DNA of 48,318 nucleotides from Sandaracinaceae bacterium (GTDB lineage Bacteria; Myxococcota_A; Polyangia; Polyangiales; Sandaracinaceae), in assembly GCA_019694315.1 (NCBI GenBank), contig JAIBCE010000015.1, positions 1 through 48,318 on the forward strand, in the 5' to 3' direction. This document shows, piece by piece, positions 32,618 through 41,951 of this stretch. The notes under the pieces were generated by a model. It was given only the letters and a program-made list of their open reading frames with translations. It did not search any database and had not been told where the DNA came from. The translations under genes were made by a program, and so were the position numbers. The first letter of the stretch is position 1. The number at the start of each line of letters is the position of its first letter.

Positions 32618-34785
32618 GGGCGGACCATACCACGCGTCCCGCGAGGTCTCCGTGCGCGAACCGCGACGAGCACGAGGAGCGCGGCGAGCACGCCCGCGGC
32701 CTGCGGCGGTGAGCGACCGATGCGACAGCCACCCGCCGGCGAGAGCGGCGCCCGCGAGCCCGGCCCGAGCACCACGGGCACTGCGCAGACGATCTCGAGG
32801 CGATCCCCGGAGCCAGCCTCGACCTCGAGCACCTCCCCCGCGGCGGCGCGAGGCAGCGCGACCGGCGTCTGGCCCCAGCCGTCCCGCATCACGAGCACAC
32901 TGGTCGTGGACGAGCCTCGCGCCCGCACCTGCACACGCTCGGCGCCGCCACCGCGCGCGCGCGCCGTCAGCCAGAGGTCGCTCGCGGCCGGCGTCACGTC
33001 GGCGCGCGTGCAACCGAATTCGACCGCGTCGACCGATCCTGGTGGCGCAGCGCGGAGCGCCGTGTAGGCAGGCAGGTCGAGGACCCCGCTGCCCACGCGC
33101 AGATCGTGCGGCTGGGCAGCACCGTCGAGCGCGCGCGCCGAAGCCGCCAGCAGGCTCCGCTCGTCTCGCGACGAGATCGCCGTCGCGCGCGCGAGGGCCA
33201 CCGCGCCCGCCACGATGGCGGCCGAGAGCGAGGTCCCCGCGATCGCCAGCCGATCTTCGCCTCGGCGCATGCGCTCGAAGCGGTCGACCGAGCCCGCGAA
33301 CAGCGCCTCTTCGTCGCTCGGATCGAGCGCGCTCGACCGGGCAGCGACGATCCACCCTCCAGGCGCGAGCAGCGTGGGCAGCGGTGCCCCGTCCACGCGT
33401 GGACCGCGCGACGAGAACGGCGCACGCCCCACCACGTCGGCCTCGAGCGTGAGGCCGGGGCCGAGCTCGGCGGCGAGGAAGTCGCGAGAGACCGACGCGC
33501 CCACCGCGATCACGCCGTCGGCCGTCGCCGGCATCGTGACCTCTTCGGCCTCGATCACCGCATCGCCCACGAAACGGGGCGAAAAGAGCGGATCGCCCAG
33601 CCGCGCGTCGACGAGCCACGCATCGAGGCCGGCCCCGCGCGCTCGTGCGCCGCGCGCCTCGATCACCAGATCTCCGGCCGCGAGCGCGCCGCGCGCGATC
33701 ACGTAGTGCACGCTCGGGTCCGTGGCGTCGAGCGTCACGTCGCCCTCCTCGGTCGCGCGGCCGTCGCGCGACCACGGCCCGAGCGCGCCCAGCGGACGCG
33801 CCGCCCTCACCTCGCGCACGCCGCGGATCGCGACGACCACGAGCGCGTCGTCGATCGTCGGGCTCGGCAGGCGCACCACGAGTCGCACGGGCTCGTCGCG
33901 CACGAGGCGTGCGGCCGCGTGCACGCCCGCGTCGCCATCGTTGCCGGCCGCCACCACCACGGCCGCGCCGCTCGTGGTGAGGGCCGCGATCGCGCGCTCG
34001 TAGTCGCTCGATCCGTCGTGAGGACCGTCGTGACCGCCGAGCGCGAGCAGCACCGCGGTCCTCGCAGGATCCGACACGCGCGGGTCCAGGCAGAAGCGCG
34101 CGCCTCGCACCACGTCCTCCGCATGGAAGCCGAGCGTCCCGCGCCGCAGCGCGCGCACCACCACGAGCTCGGCCTCGGGTGCGATCCCCGCACGCACGCC
34201 GTCGTCCCCGAGCACCGACGGCGCGTCGTCGCCGAGCACAGCCGACGCAACGGCCGTCCCGTGCCCGTGCCAGTCGGCGGCGATCGCCTCACCCCGCGCG
34301 AGCGCGTCGTCGATCTCGTCCCGCGACCACACGGCGCCACCGCCGAGCTCGAGCCCCTCGTGCACGCCTCGCGGCGACGCGTCGAGATCGAGCACCCAGC
34401 GCGCGCGTGTGCGCCCCTCCGCGTCTCGGAAGTCGCGATGCGAGAGATCGACGCCCGTGTCGATCACGCAGACCGTGGCGCCCGCGCCGCGCGTCCCCTC
34501 GCGCGCCCACACGATCTCCGCGCCCACGACCTCGCGCGCGGCATCGAGCAGAGGGCGCGACGGCCACCGACGCGCCATCGCGGGCGAGCTCCGCAGGGCG
34601 TCTCGCACGCGAGCCTCGAGCGCCTCGTCGGCGCGCGCCACGGGCGCGAGCCACACGCACACCGCGCCGACACACGCGAGGGCCCACCACGAGCGCCGCG
34701 CCTCGACCCGCGCGCGCGACAGGCCTCGCTCCCCCCGCGCTCGCAGGCCGCACACCATCGCTCTCAGAGCGTGAGTCACTTGCAT
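32614..34785 (-). CDS. Exported subtilase with C-terminal MYXO-CTERM-like anchor
   Basis: A 723-residue S8 serine protease. The catalytic triad is complete: Asp in VCVIDTGVDLSH, His in DWHGHGTAVASAVLG and Ser in GTSLSAAIVAGAVAL, with the oxyanion Asn in VVAAGNDGD. An N-terminal hydrophobic segment (SWWALACVGAVCVWLAPVAR, then ADE) is a signal peptide. A large insertion separates the His and Ser parts. The C-terminus has SPAGGCRIG, a hydrophobic helix (AAGVLAALLVLVAVRA) and an Arg-rich end, which resembles the MYXO-CTERM surface anchor; that is inference. The start is uncertain: ATG 34785 lies in a 13-bp hairpin, and ATG 34758 is nine codons later. It is coupled by GTGA to the membrane-protein gene. 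Confidence 0.88.
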   Translation of the reverse strand: MQVTHALRAMVCGLRARGERGLSRARVEARRSWWALACVGAVCVWLAPVARADEALEARVRDALRSSPAMARRWPSRPLLDAAREVVGAEIVWAREGTRGAGATVCVIDTGVDLSHRDFRDAEGRTRARWVLDLDASPRGVHEGLELGGGAVWSRDEIDDALARGEAIAADWHGHGTAVASAVLGDDAPSVLGDDGVRAGIAPEAELVVVRALRRGTLGFHAEDVVRGARFCLDPRVSDPARTAVLLALGGHDGPHDGSSDYERAIAALTTSGAAVVVAAGNDGDAGVHAAARLVRDEPVRLVVRLPSPTIDDALVVVAIRGVREVRAARPLGALGPWSRDGRATEEGDVTLDATDPSVHYVIARGALAAGDLVIEARGARARGAGLDAWLVDARLGDPLFSPRFVGDAVIEAEEVTMPATADGVIAVGASVSRDFLAAELGPGLTLEADVVGRAPFSSRGPRVDGAPLPTLLAPGGWIVAARSSALDPSDEEALFAGSVDRFERMRRGEDRLAIAGTSLSAAIVAGAVALARATAISSRDERSLLAASARALDGAAQPHDLRVGSGVLDLPAYTALRAAPPGSVDAVEFGCTRADVTPAASDLWLTARARGGGAERVQVRARGSSTTSVLVMRDGWGQTPVALPRAAAGEVLEVEAGSGDRLEIVCAVPVVLGPGSRAPLSPAGGCRIGRSPPQAAGVLAALLVLVAVRARRPRGTRGMVRP

Positions 34786-34798
34786 TGACTCACGCTCT
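34766..34798. promoter_or_regulatory. Perfect 13-bp hairpin over the possible start of the subtilase gene
   Basis: AGAGCGTGAGTCA at 34766-34778 is the exact complement of TGACTCACGCTCT at 34786-34798, with a 7-base loop holding the ATG at 34785. On the mRNA it would hide this start, while ATG 34758 lies just downstream. It could control translation. On the plus strand it is followed by a T-rich run, but no gene is read that way. Confidence 0.7.
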
Positions 34799-34810
34799 TC
34801 CTTTTCTCGC

Positions 34811-34834
34811 GGAGGGTCTGGCCGCAGACCCTCC
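34811..34834. repeat. Perfect 10-bp hairpin, GGAGGGTCTG-GCCG-CAGACCCTCC
   Basis: Second of three tandem hairpins upstream of the subtilase gene. The stem is 10 perfect base pairs with a 4-base loop. It abuts the third hairpin (34835-34859) without a gap. There is no T run on either side in the direction of transcription, so a simple terminator is not supported. Confidence 0.75.
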
Positions 34835-34859
34835 CTCTCGCCGAGTGAATCGGCGAGAG
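34835..34859. repeat. Perfect 10-bp hairpin, CTCTCGCCGA-GTGAA-TCGGCGAGAG
   Basis: Third hairpin of the series, 10 perfect pairs round a 5-base loop. Its right half contains GAATCGGCG, which can also pair with CGCCGATTC at the start of the 59-bp repeat, so two alternative structures are possible. Confidence 0.75.
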
Positions 34860-34865
34860 CCTCCC

Positions 34866-34924
34866 TCCCGCCGATTCGAGCCCGCGCCACTCGCACCGAT
34901 CCATCCGAGTGACACGTGCTCTCA
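34866..34924 (-). repeat. 59-bp dispersed repeat, copy A, on the pcnB stop codon
   Basis: This sequence matches 38044-38102 at 57 of 59 positions; differences are at repeat positions 26 and 31. In both copies the last three bases (plus-strand TCA) are the stop codon of a minus-strand gene: here pcnB, there a response regulator. The two genes are not otherwise similar at their ends. Confidence 0.92.
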
Positions 34925-36850
34925 GCGACGACGGCGGCGGCGACGGCGACGCTCGGGGTCGGCGCCCTCGGCCGCGCCGCCGCGTTCGGGCCCCGCCATG
35001 CGCTCGGGCGTCGCGCCGATCGTGTGGGGGTGCACGCCGTGGCTCGGCCCCACCTGATCCTCGAGCGAGAGCAGCGTCGGCTCGATCCCGCGCGCGCGAC
35101 ACTCGATCTCGTAGAGGTCGAGCGCGTCGCGCCAGAACTCGCGCTGCGGCAACGTCCCGACCTTGCCGCTGCGGAGGCGCCGCTGACAGCCGAGCACCAC
35201 ACGCATGCGCTCCTTGATGCGACGCGGCAGTGCGAGCAGATCGGTCACGCCCGCCATCAGCTCCTCGTACGCATCGAGCGGCTCACGCGCGCCATCGAGC
35301 GCCTCCTCGATCGCACCCGCGAGGAAGGCCGAGAGGAGCACCGTGTCGCTCGGCACGCGGCCCTCGCCGACGATCGCGTCGATCGCGTCGAGGCGTCTCC
35401 AGATGAGCGGCGTGCCCCGCTCGCGCACGCGGCCCGCGTCGTCGTCGAGCATCGTGCTCACCTGCGGCACGAGCACCGAGAGCACCCCCGTGTCCCACGT
35501 CAGCCACACGGAGCGATGCGCCGCGCCGCCACGGAGCAGGCGCAGCACCTCCTCGAAGAGGCGCGCCTTGGCAGCCTTCTTGAGCTCTTCGCGCTGCGCG
35601 ACCATCGCGTCGTAGCACTCGGCGTCGATGCCGATGTCGAGGCGCGCGCTGAACTTGATCGCGCGCAGGATGCGCACCGGATCCTCGCGGAAGCGCACGT
35701 CGGGGAAGCCGATCGTGCTGAGCACGCGCGCCTCCACGTCCTTCATGCCGCCCACGAAGTCGATCACCTCCTGGCGCTCGACGTCGTAGAAGAGCCCATT
35801 GATGCGGAAGTCGCGGCGCAGCGCGTCCTCGTGCGGCTCGCCGAAGACGTTGTCGTGGCGGATGAGCAGATCGGCGTCGTCGTCGCGCGACTTCACGCGC
35901 GGAACGAGCGGCTCCTCGGCCGTGTCCACCTCGGCCTCGAGCTCGCCGGCCGACGGATCGCGCCGGAACGTGGCCGTCTCGATGACCTTGCCCGCACCGA
36001 AGAGGATGTGCGCGAGCCGGAACCGACGACCGATCACGCGGCAATTGCGGAAGATGCCCTTGATGTCGTGCGGTCGCGCGTTCGTGGCGACGTCGAAGTC
36101 CTTGGGCTTCTTGCCGAGGAGCAGATCGCGCACGCAGCCGCCCACGAGATAGGCCTGGAAGCCGTTGCGCACGAGGCGCTTCACGACCTTCACCGCGTCG
36201 TCGTCGAAGTGCTCGGCGGGAAAGGCTCGCTTGAAGATCGCGGGGCGAGGGCCGCGGGTGAAGCGCAGATCCGCGTCCCTCACGTCCTTGTCGGAGGGAC
36301 GGTCGCTCGGCGCCCGCTCCCCACGCTCACGATCACCGCGCTCGGCACGATCTCGCTCGGCACGATCGCCGCGCTCCTCGCGCTCGGCACGCTCGCCGCG
36401 CTCCGCGCGCTCGCCACGGTCCGCACGATCCTCACCGCGCTCGGTGCGATCGGCCCGGTCCGCACGCTCGGTGCGCTCACCGCGATCGCCACGCTCACGC
36501 TCGGCACGATCGCCCCGCGCGACACGCCCCTCACGCGCGACACGCTCGCCCTTGGCGGCGGCCTCGGCCGGTACTTCGAGCACGACGCCTTCGACGAGGG
36601 CGAGCTCCGTCTGCGCGGCCTCGATCGCCTCGGTCGTCTCGGGCGCGGTCGCGCGCACGCTGCCGGGCGTCGAGCGCTTGCGCGAGGCGCGCGGGCGCGA
36701 GGAGCGCCGCGTGGGCGCGGGCTCGACGGGCGCAGTGACGTCGGCGTCGGACGGGGTGTCGGTGGGCTCCGGTCCGTCGATCGGATCGGTCCTCTTGGGC
36801 TCCTCCCCGAGGGCCTCGGGAGGGAGCGACTCGTGGTCGCGGTCGTTCAT
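34922..36850 (-). CDS. pcnB: Poly(A) polymerase PcnB with long charged N-terminal extension
   Basis: This enzyme adds poly(A) tails to RNA 3-prime ends in the cytoplasm and so promotes decay; a tRNA nucleotidyltransferase is the alternative, but the basic C-terminal region argues against it. The 642-residue protein has the class II nucleotidyltransferase core at about 205-420: LVGGCVRDLLLG (235-246), DFDVATNA with Asp251 and Asp253 as metal ligands, RRDFRINGLFYD and REDPVRILRAIKF. The first 200 residues are not part of the enzyme: an acidic Pro/Glu part, then about 85 residues of Arg/Gly/Glu/Asp repeats (RGERAERGER-like). The C-terminus is [10 protein letters not shown]. The ATG at 36850 is the first in the frame. 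The end abuts a dispersed repeat. Confidence 0.9.
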   Translation of the reverse strand: MNDRDHESLPPEALGEEPKRTDPIDGPEPTDTPSDADVTAPVEPAPTRRSSRPRASRKRSTPGSVRATAPETTEAIEAAQTELALVEGVVLEVPAEAAAKGERVAREGRVARGDRAERERGDRGERTERADRADRTERGEDRADRGERAERGERAEREERGDRAERDRAERGDRERGERAPSDRPSDKDVRDADLRFTRGPRPAIFKRAFPAEHFDDDAVKVVKRLVRNGFQAYLVGGCVRDLLLGKKPKDFDVATNARPHDIKGIFRNCRVIGRRFRLAHILFGAGKVIETATFRRDPSAGELEAEVDTAEEPLVPRVKSRDDDADLLIRHDNVFGEPHEDALRRDFRINGLFYDVERQEVIDFVGGMKDVEARVLSTIGFPDVRFREDPVRILRAIKFSARLDIGIDAECYDAMVAQREELKKAAKARLFEEVLRLLRGGAAHRSVWLTWDTGVLSVLVPQVSTMLDDDAGRVRERGTPLIWRRLDAIDAIVGEGRVPSDTVLLSAFLAGAIEEALDGAREPLDAYEELMAGVTDLLALPRRIKERMRVVLGCQRRLRSGKVGTLPQREFWRDALDLYEIECRARGIEPTLLSLEDQVGPSHGVHPHTIGATPERMAGPERGGAAEGADPERRRRRRRRR

Positions 36851-37013
36851 GTCGGCTCGTTCCCCGGGGCGTCAGTCGTCCCGACCGGGGTGGCTCCCTG
36901 CTTCCCGGAGGTCGGCAGCCGTCGTGGCTCCGAGGGGGCTCCTCCGTGTTCGAACGCCGCAAGGGATAACAGGCCCGCGATCCCCCACGCAAGCGATGCC
37001 ACCGACGACCCCG

Positions 37014-37040
37014 AATTCCCCTTGGAATTGCCTGCAATTC
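37014..37040. promoter_or_regulatory. Two overlapping palindromes upstream of yghU, possible operator
   Basis: An AT-rich island in very GC-rich sequence. GAATTGC-CT-GCAATTC (37025-37040) is a perfect 16-base inverted repeat, and AATTCC-CCTT-GGAATT (37014-37029) overlaps it. They lie 63 bases before the yghU ATG, in the gap between divergent pcnB and yghU. A dimeric regulator such as a MarR-type protein could bind here; this is inference. Confidence 0.5.
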
Positions 37041-37102
37041 GTCCGTTCGGCCCCTTGCCCGCGGCCCTCGCCCACCCCAAAGACGGGGCCCTGGAGCTGC
37101 CG

Positions 37103-37963
37103 ATGACCGACCCCGCGAGCGCCCCCTACACCCCCCCTCGGATCTGGACCTGGAACAAGCCGAGCGGCGGCAAGTTCGCGAGCATCAACCGGCCGATCGC
37201 CGGGCCCACGCACGACAAGGAGCTGCCGGTGGGGCGCCACCCGCTGCAGCTCTACTCGCTCGCCACGCCCAACGGCGTGAAGGTCACCGTGATGCTCGAG
37301 GAGCTGCTCGCGCGCGGACATGTCGGCGCGGAGTACGACGCGTGGCTCATCCAGATCCAGGAGGGCGATCAGTTCGGGAGCGGCTTCGTGGCGGTGAACC
37401 CGAACTCCAAGATCCCCGCCCTGCTCGATCGCAGCACGCCCGCGCCCACACGTGTGTTCGAGTCGGGCGCGATCCTCGTCTACCTCGCAGAGAAATTCGG
37501 CGAGCTCCTGCCCACCGAGCCGAGCCGTCGTGCCGCCTGCATGTCGTGGCTCTTCTGGCAGATGAGCAGCGCGCCCTATCTGGGCGGCGGTTTCGGGCAC
37601 TTCTACGCGTACGCGCCCGTGAAGATCGAGTACGCGATCGATCGCTTCGCGATGGAGGTGAAGCGTCAGCTCGACGTGCTCGATCGCCACCTCGCGGACA
37701 ACGAGCACATGGTCGGCGACACGTACACGATCGCCGACATCGCGATCTGGCCCTGGTACGGCGCGCTCAGCCTCGGCCTCCTCTACGACGCGGGCACGTT
37801 CCTCCAGGTGGAGCAGTACACGCACGTGCGCCGGTGGGCGTCCATGATCGCCCAGCGCCCCGCCGCGCAGCGCGGTCGCCGCGTGAACCGCACCTGGGGC
37901 GATCCGGCCTCGCAGCTGCGCGAGCGCCACGACGCGTCCGACTTCGACGCGAAGAGCCCCTGA
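37103..37963 (+). CDS. yghU: Glutathione S-transferase family disulfide reductase YghU
   Basis: E. coli YghU binds two glutathiones and reduces disulfides and hydroperoxides in the cytoplasm. The 286-residue protein closely resembles it through its length: WTWNKPSGGKFASINRPIAG, LPVGRHPLQLYSLATPNGVK, GFVAVNPNSKIPAL, VFESGAILVYLAEKFGELLP, GGGFGHFYAYAPVKIEYAID, YTIADIAIWPWYG and RHDASDF near the C-terminus. The ATG at 37103 has GGAG about 8 bases upstream and is the start that aligns with YghU. It is expressed alone, divergent from pcnB; the palindromes at 37014-37040 may be its operator. It converges on a response regulator gene. Confidence 0.95.
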   Translation: MTDPASAPYTPPRIWTWNKPSGGKFASINRPIAGPTHDKELPVGRHPLQLYSLATPNGVKVTVMLEELLARGHVGAEYDAWLIQIQEGDQFGSGFVAVNPNSKIPALLDRSTPAPTRVFESGAILVYLAEKFGELLPTEPSRRAACMSWLFWQMSSAPYLGGGFGHFYAYAPVKIEYAIDRFAMEVKRQLDVLDRHLADNEHMVGDTYTIADIAIWPWYGALSLGLLYDAGTFLQVEQYTHVRRWASMIAQRPAAQRGRRVNRTWGDPASQLRERHDASDFDAKSP

Positions 37964-38043
37964 TCGCAGAGACCGAGAAACAATCGACTCGAGAGCCGAA
38001 GGGACGCGGGGGCGGGGGGTCAGGGACCGAGAGAGAATCGAGA

Positions 38044-38099
38044 TCCCGCCGATTCGAGCCCGCGCCACCCGCAGCGATCCATCCGAGTGACACGTGCTC

Positions 38100-38102
<3 letters not shown>
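38044..38102 (-). repeat. 59-bp dispersed repeat, copy B, on a response-regulator stop codon
   Basis: This copy matches 34866-34924 at 57 of 59 positions and likewise ends on the stop codon (38100-38102) of a minus-strand gene. The flank at 38033-38051 shares 19 bases, in reverse orientation, with the mosaic spacer at 21304-21322. It lies between convergent yghU and the regulator gene. Confidence 0.92.
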
Positions 38103-39512
<1,410 letters not shown>

Positions 39513-39577
39513 GCGGCAGCCTACCTCAGCGCCGCAGCCGCACGGAGCGGCGCGGTGATCCGTGGTATGGCTCGGCC

Positions 39578-40333
39578 ATGCGTCGCGCGATCACGAGCTC
39601 CGTCGTCCTCTGCCTGGCCGCGTCCCTCGCCGGCTGCCCCGGGCCCCGGCGCAGTGCCGATGCAGGTCCGAGCCCGTTCGACGCACCGTTCGCGCCGCTC
39701 GATGCGCCGTTCCTCACCGATGCGCACGTCGCGCCCACGCCCGACGCGGCCATGGGTGCCGACGCACGCATGGCGGTGGACGCACCAGCGAGCCCCGATG
39801 CGTTCGTACCGGCCGACGCGTTCGCGGGCGCCGATGCCTCCTCGGCGCGCGACGCCTTCGTCGCGAGCGACGCCTTCAGCACCACCGACGCGTATCGGCC
39901 GCCCGTCGATGCAGGCCCCGTCGTGTGCACCCCGCTGCCGGCGACTGGCTCCACCGCCACCACGGGTGACACCGCGATCACCGGCCTCACGTGGGAGCGC
40001 CCGCTCGCGACGACCTGCCCCGCGAGCGACTTCTCGACCGTGGGCACGGCAGTGCCCTACCAGTTCTTCACCTTCTGCAACGAAGGCGTCGACGGAACCT
40101 TCGACTTCGTCATCGACTCGGCCTTCGACTCGTACCTCGTCGTCTACGACGGCGGCATGATCCCGGCCGATCCGCTGATGTGCCTCGACGGCGACGACGA
40201 CAGCGGCCCGACAGGCAGCAACGCGCAGGTGAGCGCGCTGCCCGTCGCGATGGGCGGCGTCGTGACCGTCGTCGTGAGCGGCTTCGACAACGCCGACTCC
40301 GGCGCGTTCACGCTCACCGCGACCCGGAACTGA
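39578..40333 (+). CDS. Lipoprotein with Asp-Ala-rich linker
   Basis: A 251-residue lipoprotein. The signal MRRAITSSVVLCLAASLAGC is followed by about 90 residues of Ala/Asp/Pro/Phe repeats (DAPFAPLDAPFLTDAH, SPDAFVPADAFAGADAS), a linker that holds the protein away from the membrane. The last about 125 residues form a beta-sandwich with VPYQFFTFCNEGVDGTFDF, DSYLVVYDGG and a C-terminal GGVVTVVVSGFDNADSGAF, similar to bacterial pre-peptidase C-terminal domains. The function is unknown. It lies between two sigma-54 activator genes and converges on the second, with a hairpin between. Confidence 0.8.
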   Translation: MRRAITSSVVLCLAASLAGCPGPRRSADAGPSPFDAPFAPLDAPFLTDAHVAPTPDAAMGADARMAVDAPASPDAFVPADAFAGADASSARDAFVASDAFSTTDAYRPPVDAGPVVCTPLPATGSTATTGDTAITGLTWERPLATTCPASDFSTVGTAVPYQFFTFCNEGVDGTFDFVIDSAFDSYLVVYDGGMIPADPLMCLDGDDDSGPTGSNAQVSALPVAMGGVVTVVVSGFDNADSGAFTLTATRN

Positions 40334-40339
40334 TCGGAT

Positions 40340-40355
40340 GGGGGATGAGCCCCCC
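40340..40355. terminator. GC hairpin between convergent genes, possible terminator
   Basis: GGGGG-ATGAG-CCCCCC lies in the 27-base gap between the ends of the convergent lipoprotein and response-regulator genes. The stem is five G-C pairs; there is no clear T run on either side, so it is a weak or Rho-assisted terminator at best. Confidence 0.35.
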
Positions 40356-40360
40356 TCGCA

Positions 40361-41869
40361 TCAGCCCTCGTCGTCCTTCTGATCGCGCAGACCGAGCTCC
40401 TTCATCTTGGTCTGCAGGCTCTTGCGCGAGATCTTGAGGAGCTTGGCCGCGTGGGTCACGTTGCCCATGGTCTGCGCGAGCGCGCCGAGGATGAGATCGC
40501 GCTCCACCTTGGCGGTCGCCTCGCGCACGAGCTCCTTGAGGCCCACCTCGCCAGAGGCGATCGGCTCGCCCTCGAGCTCGTCCTCCCCCGCCTCGAGGTC
40601 GACCGGCGTCGCGGTCACCGAGCCCGCGAGCCCTGGCGAGGACGCGCTCGGCTCCTCGACCGGAGCGATGGATGCGACGGGGATCGCGCTCGGCACCGGC
40701 GGCAGCTCGCGCTTGGCGAACACGTCCTTCGGGAGATCGGCGATCTCGACGCGCGCGCCGTCCTCGCAGAAGAGCACGCTGCGCTCGATGACGTTCTCGA
40801 GCTCGCGGATGTTGCCGGGCCAGTGGTAGGCGAGCAGCGCCTCCATCGCCTTGTCCGACACGCCCTGCACGTTCTTCTTGAGGCGCTCGTTCTGCCGCGC
40901 GACGAGACGGCTCACGAGGATCGGCACGTCCTCCTTGCGCTCGCGCAGGGGCGGCAGACCGATCTGCACGATGTTGAGCCGGTAGTAGAGGTCCTCGCGG
41001 AATTTGCCCTGTTTGATGGCCTCCTGGAGGTCGCGGTTCGTCGCCGCGATGAGGCGCACGTCGACGTGGATCGGCTTGATGCCGCCCACGCGCTCGAACG
41101 ACATGTACTGGAGCGCGCGCAGCAGCTTCACCTGCATCGCGAGCGGGATGTCGCCGATCTCGTCGAGGAAGAGCGTGCCCTGATCGGCGAGCTCGAAGCG
41201 TCCGGGCTTGCTCCCCACGGCGCCGGTGAACGCGCCCTTCTCGTAGCCGAAGAGCTCGCTCTCCACGAGCGACTCGGGGATCGCGGCGCAGTTCACGCGG
41301 ATGAATGGCTTGTCGGCGCGATCGCTGTTCTTGTGGATCGCGTTCGCGATGAGCTCCTTGCCCGTGCCGCTCTCGCCCGTGATGAGCACCGTGCTCGGGG
41401 TCTTCGCGACGCGATCGATCATCGCGTAGACCTCGCGGATCGCGCGGCTCTTGCCGCTGATCTCGTGCTTCTCGCCCTCGGGCCCCACGTCGGCCATGCG
41501 GAGCTCGCTCGTGCGGGCCGCCTTGGCCACGATCGCGCGGAATTCGTCGCGATCGAAGGGCTTGGTCACGTAGTCGAAGGCGCCGAGCTTGAGCGCCTCC
41601 ACGGCCGTGTCGATCGTGCCGTGCGCGGTGATGAGGATCACCGGGATCTCGGGGCGATGCGCGACGATGTGCTTGAGCAGCGTGAGACCGTCGACGCGCG
41701 GCATCCGCAGGTCGCTGATCACGATGTCGACGTTGCCCGCCGCCAGCAGCTCGATGGCCTCCTGGCCGTCGACCGCGGTCTTGACGTCGTAGCCGTCGCG
41801 CGCGAGCTGCGCGCCGAGGACACGGCGAAGGTTGACCTCGTCTTCGGCGAGGAGGATCTGCTTTCGCAT
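40361..41869 (-). CDS. NtrC-family sigma-54 response regulator
   Basis: A 502-residue activator of sigma-54 RNA polymerase. The receiver domain has ILLAEDEVN and Asp53 in VISDLRMPR. The AAA+ domain has GESGTGKE (165-172), GAFTGA (212-217), FLDEIGDIPL and HWPGNIRELENVIE. Between AAA+ and the DNA-binding part is a long Pro/Ser/Ala/Val linker of about 80 residues (PPVPSAIPVASIAPVEEPSA). The Fis-type helix-turn-helix is MGNVTHAAKLLKISRKSLQT. The ATG at 41869 is chosen because it starts at the receiver fold; upstream extensions are Arg-rich and not coding. No kinase is adjacent. It and the regulator at 38100 are separate in sequence. Confidence 0.95.
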   Translation of the reverse strand: MRKQILLAEDEVNLRRVLGAQLARDGYDVKTAVDGQEAIELLAAGNVDIVISDLRMPRVDGLTLLKHIVAHRPEIPVILITAHGTIDTAVEALKLGAFDYVTKPFDRDEFRAIVAKAARTSELRMADVGPEGEKHEISGKSRAIREVYAMIDRVAKTPSTVLITGESGTGKELIANAIHKNSDRADKPFIRVNCAAIPESLVESELFGYEKGAFTGAVGSKPGRFELADQGTLFLDEIGDIPLAMQVKLLRALQYMSFERVGGIKPIHVDVRLIAATNRDLQEAIKQGKFREDLYYRLNIVQIGLPPLRERKEDVPILVSRLVARQNERLKKNVQGVSDKAMEALLAYHWPGNIRELENVIERSVLFCEDGARVEIADLPKDVFAKRELPPVPSAIPVASIAPVEEPSASSPGLAGSVTATPVDLEAGEDELEGEPIASGEVGLKELVREATAKVERDLILGALAQTMGNVTHAAKLLKISRKSLQTKMKELGLRDQKDDEG

Positions 41870-41951
41870 GGGCGGGAGTGGAGCGAGTGGGAGGGCCCGA
41901 GCGGCGGGCGCTCGGAGTGCCTTGGCTACGTGTTCCGCAACGCTCGCACGC

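Noticed and set aside
34766..34810. Hairpin followed by a T-rich run read as an intrinsic terminator on the plus strand
   Set aside because: Genes on both sides are on the minus strand, so no plus-strand transcript needs terminating here; on the minus strand the run is on the wrong side.
34916..37963. A 1015-codon plus-strand open frame across the hairpin spacer, pcnB and yghU
   Set aside because: Only its last 286 codons (yghU, from 37103) are real. The rest is antisense to pcnB, is rich in Arg, Ala and His, and has no domain signature.
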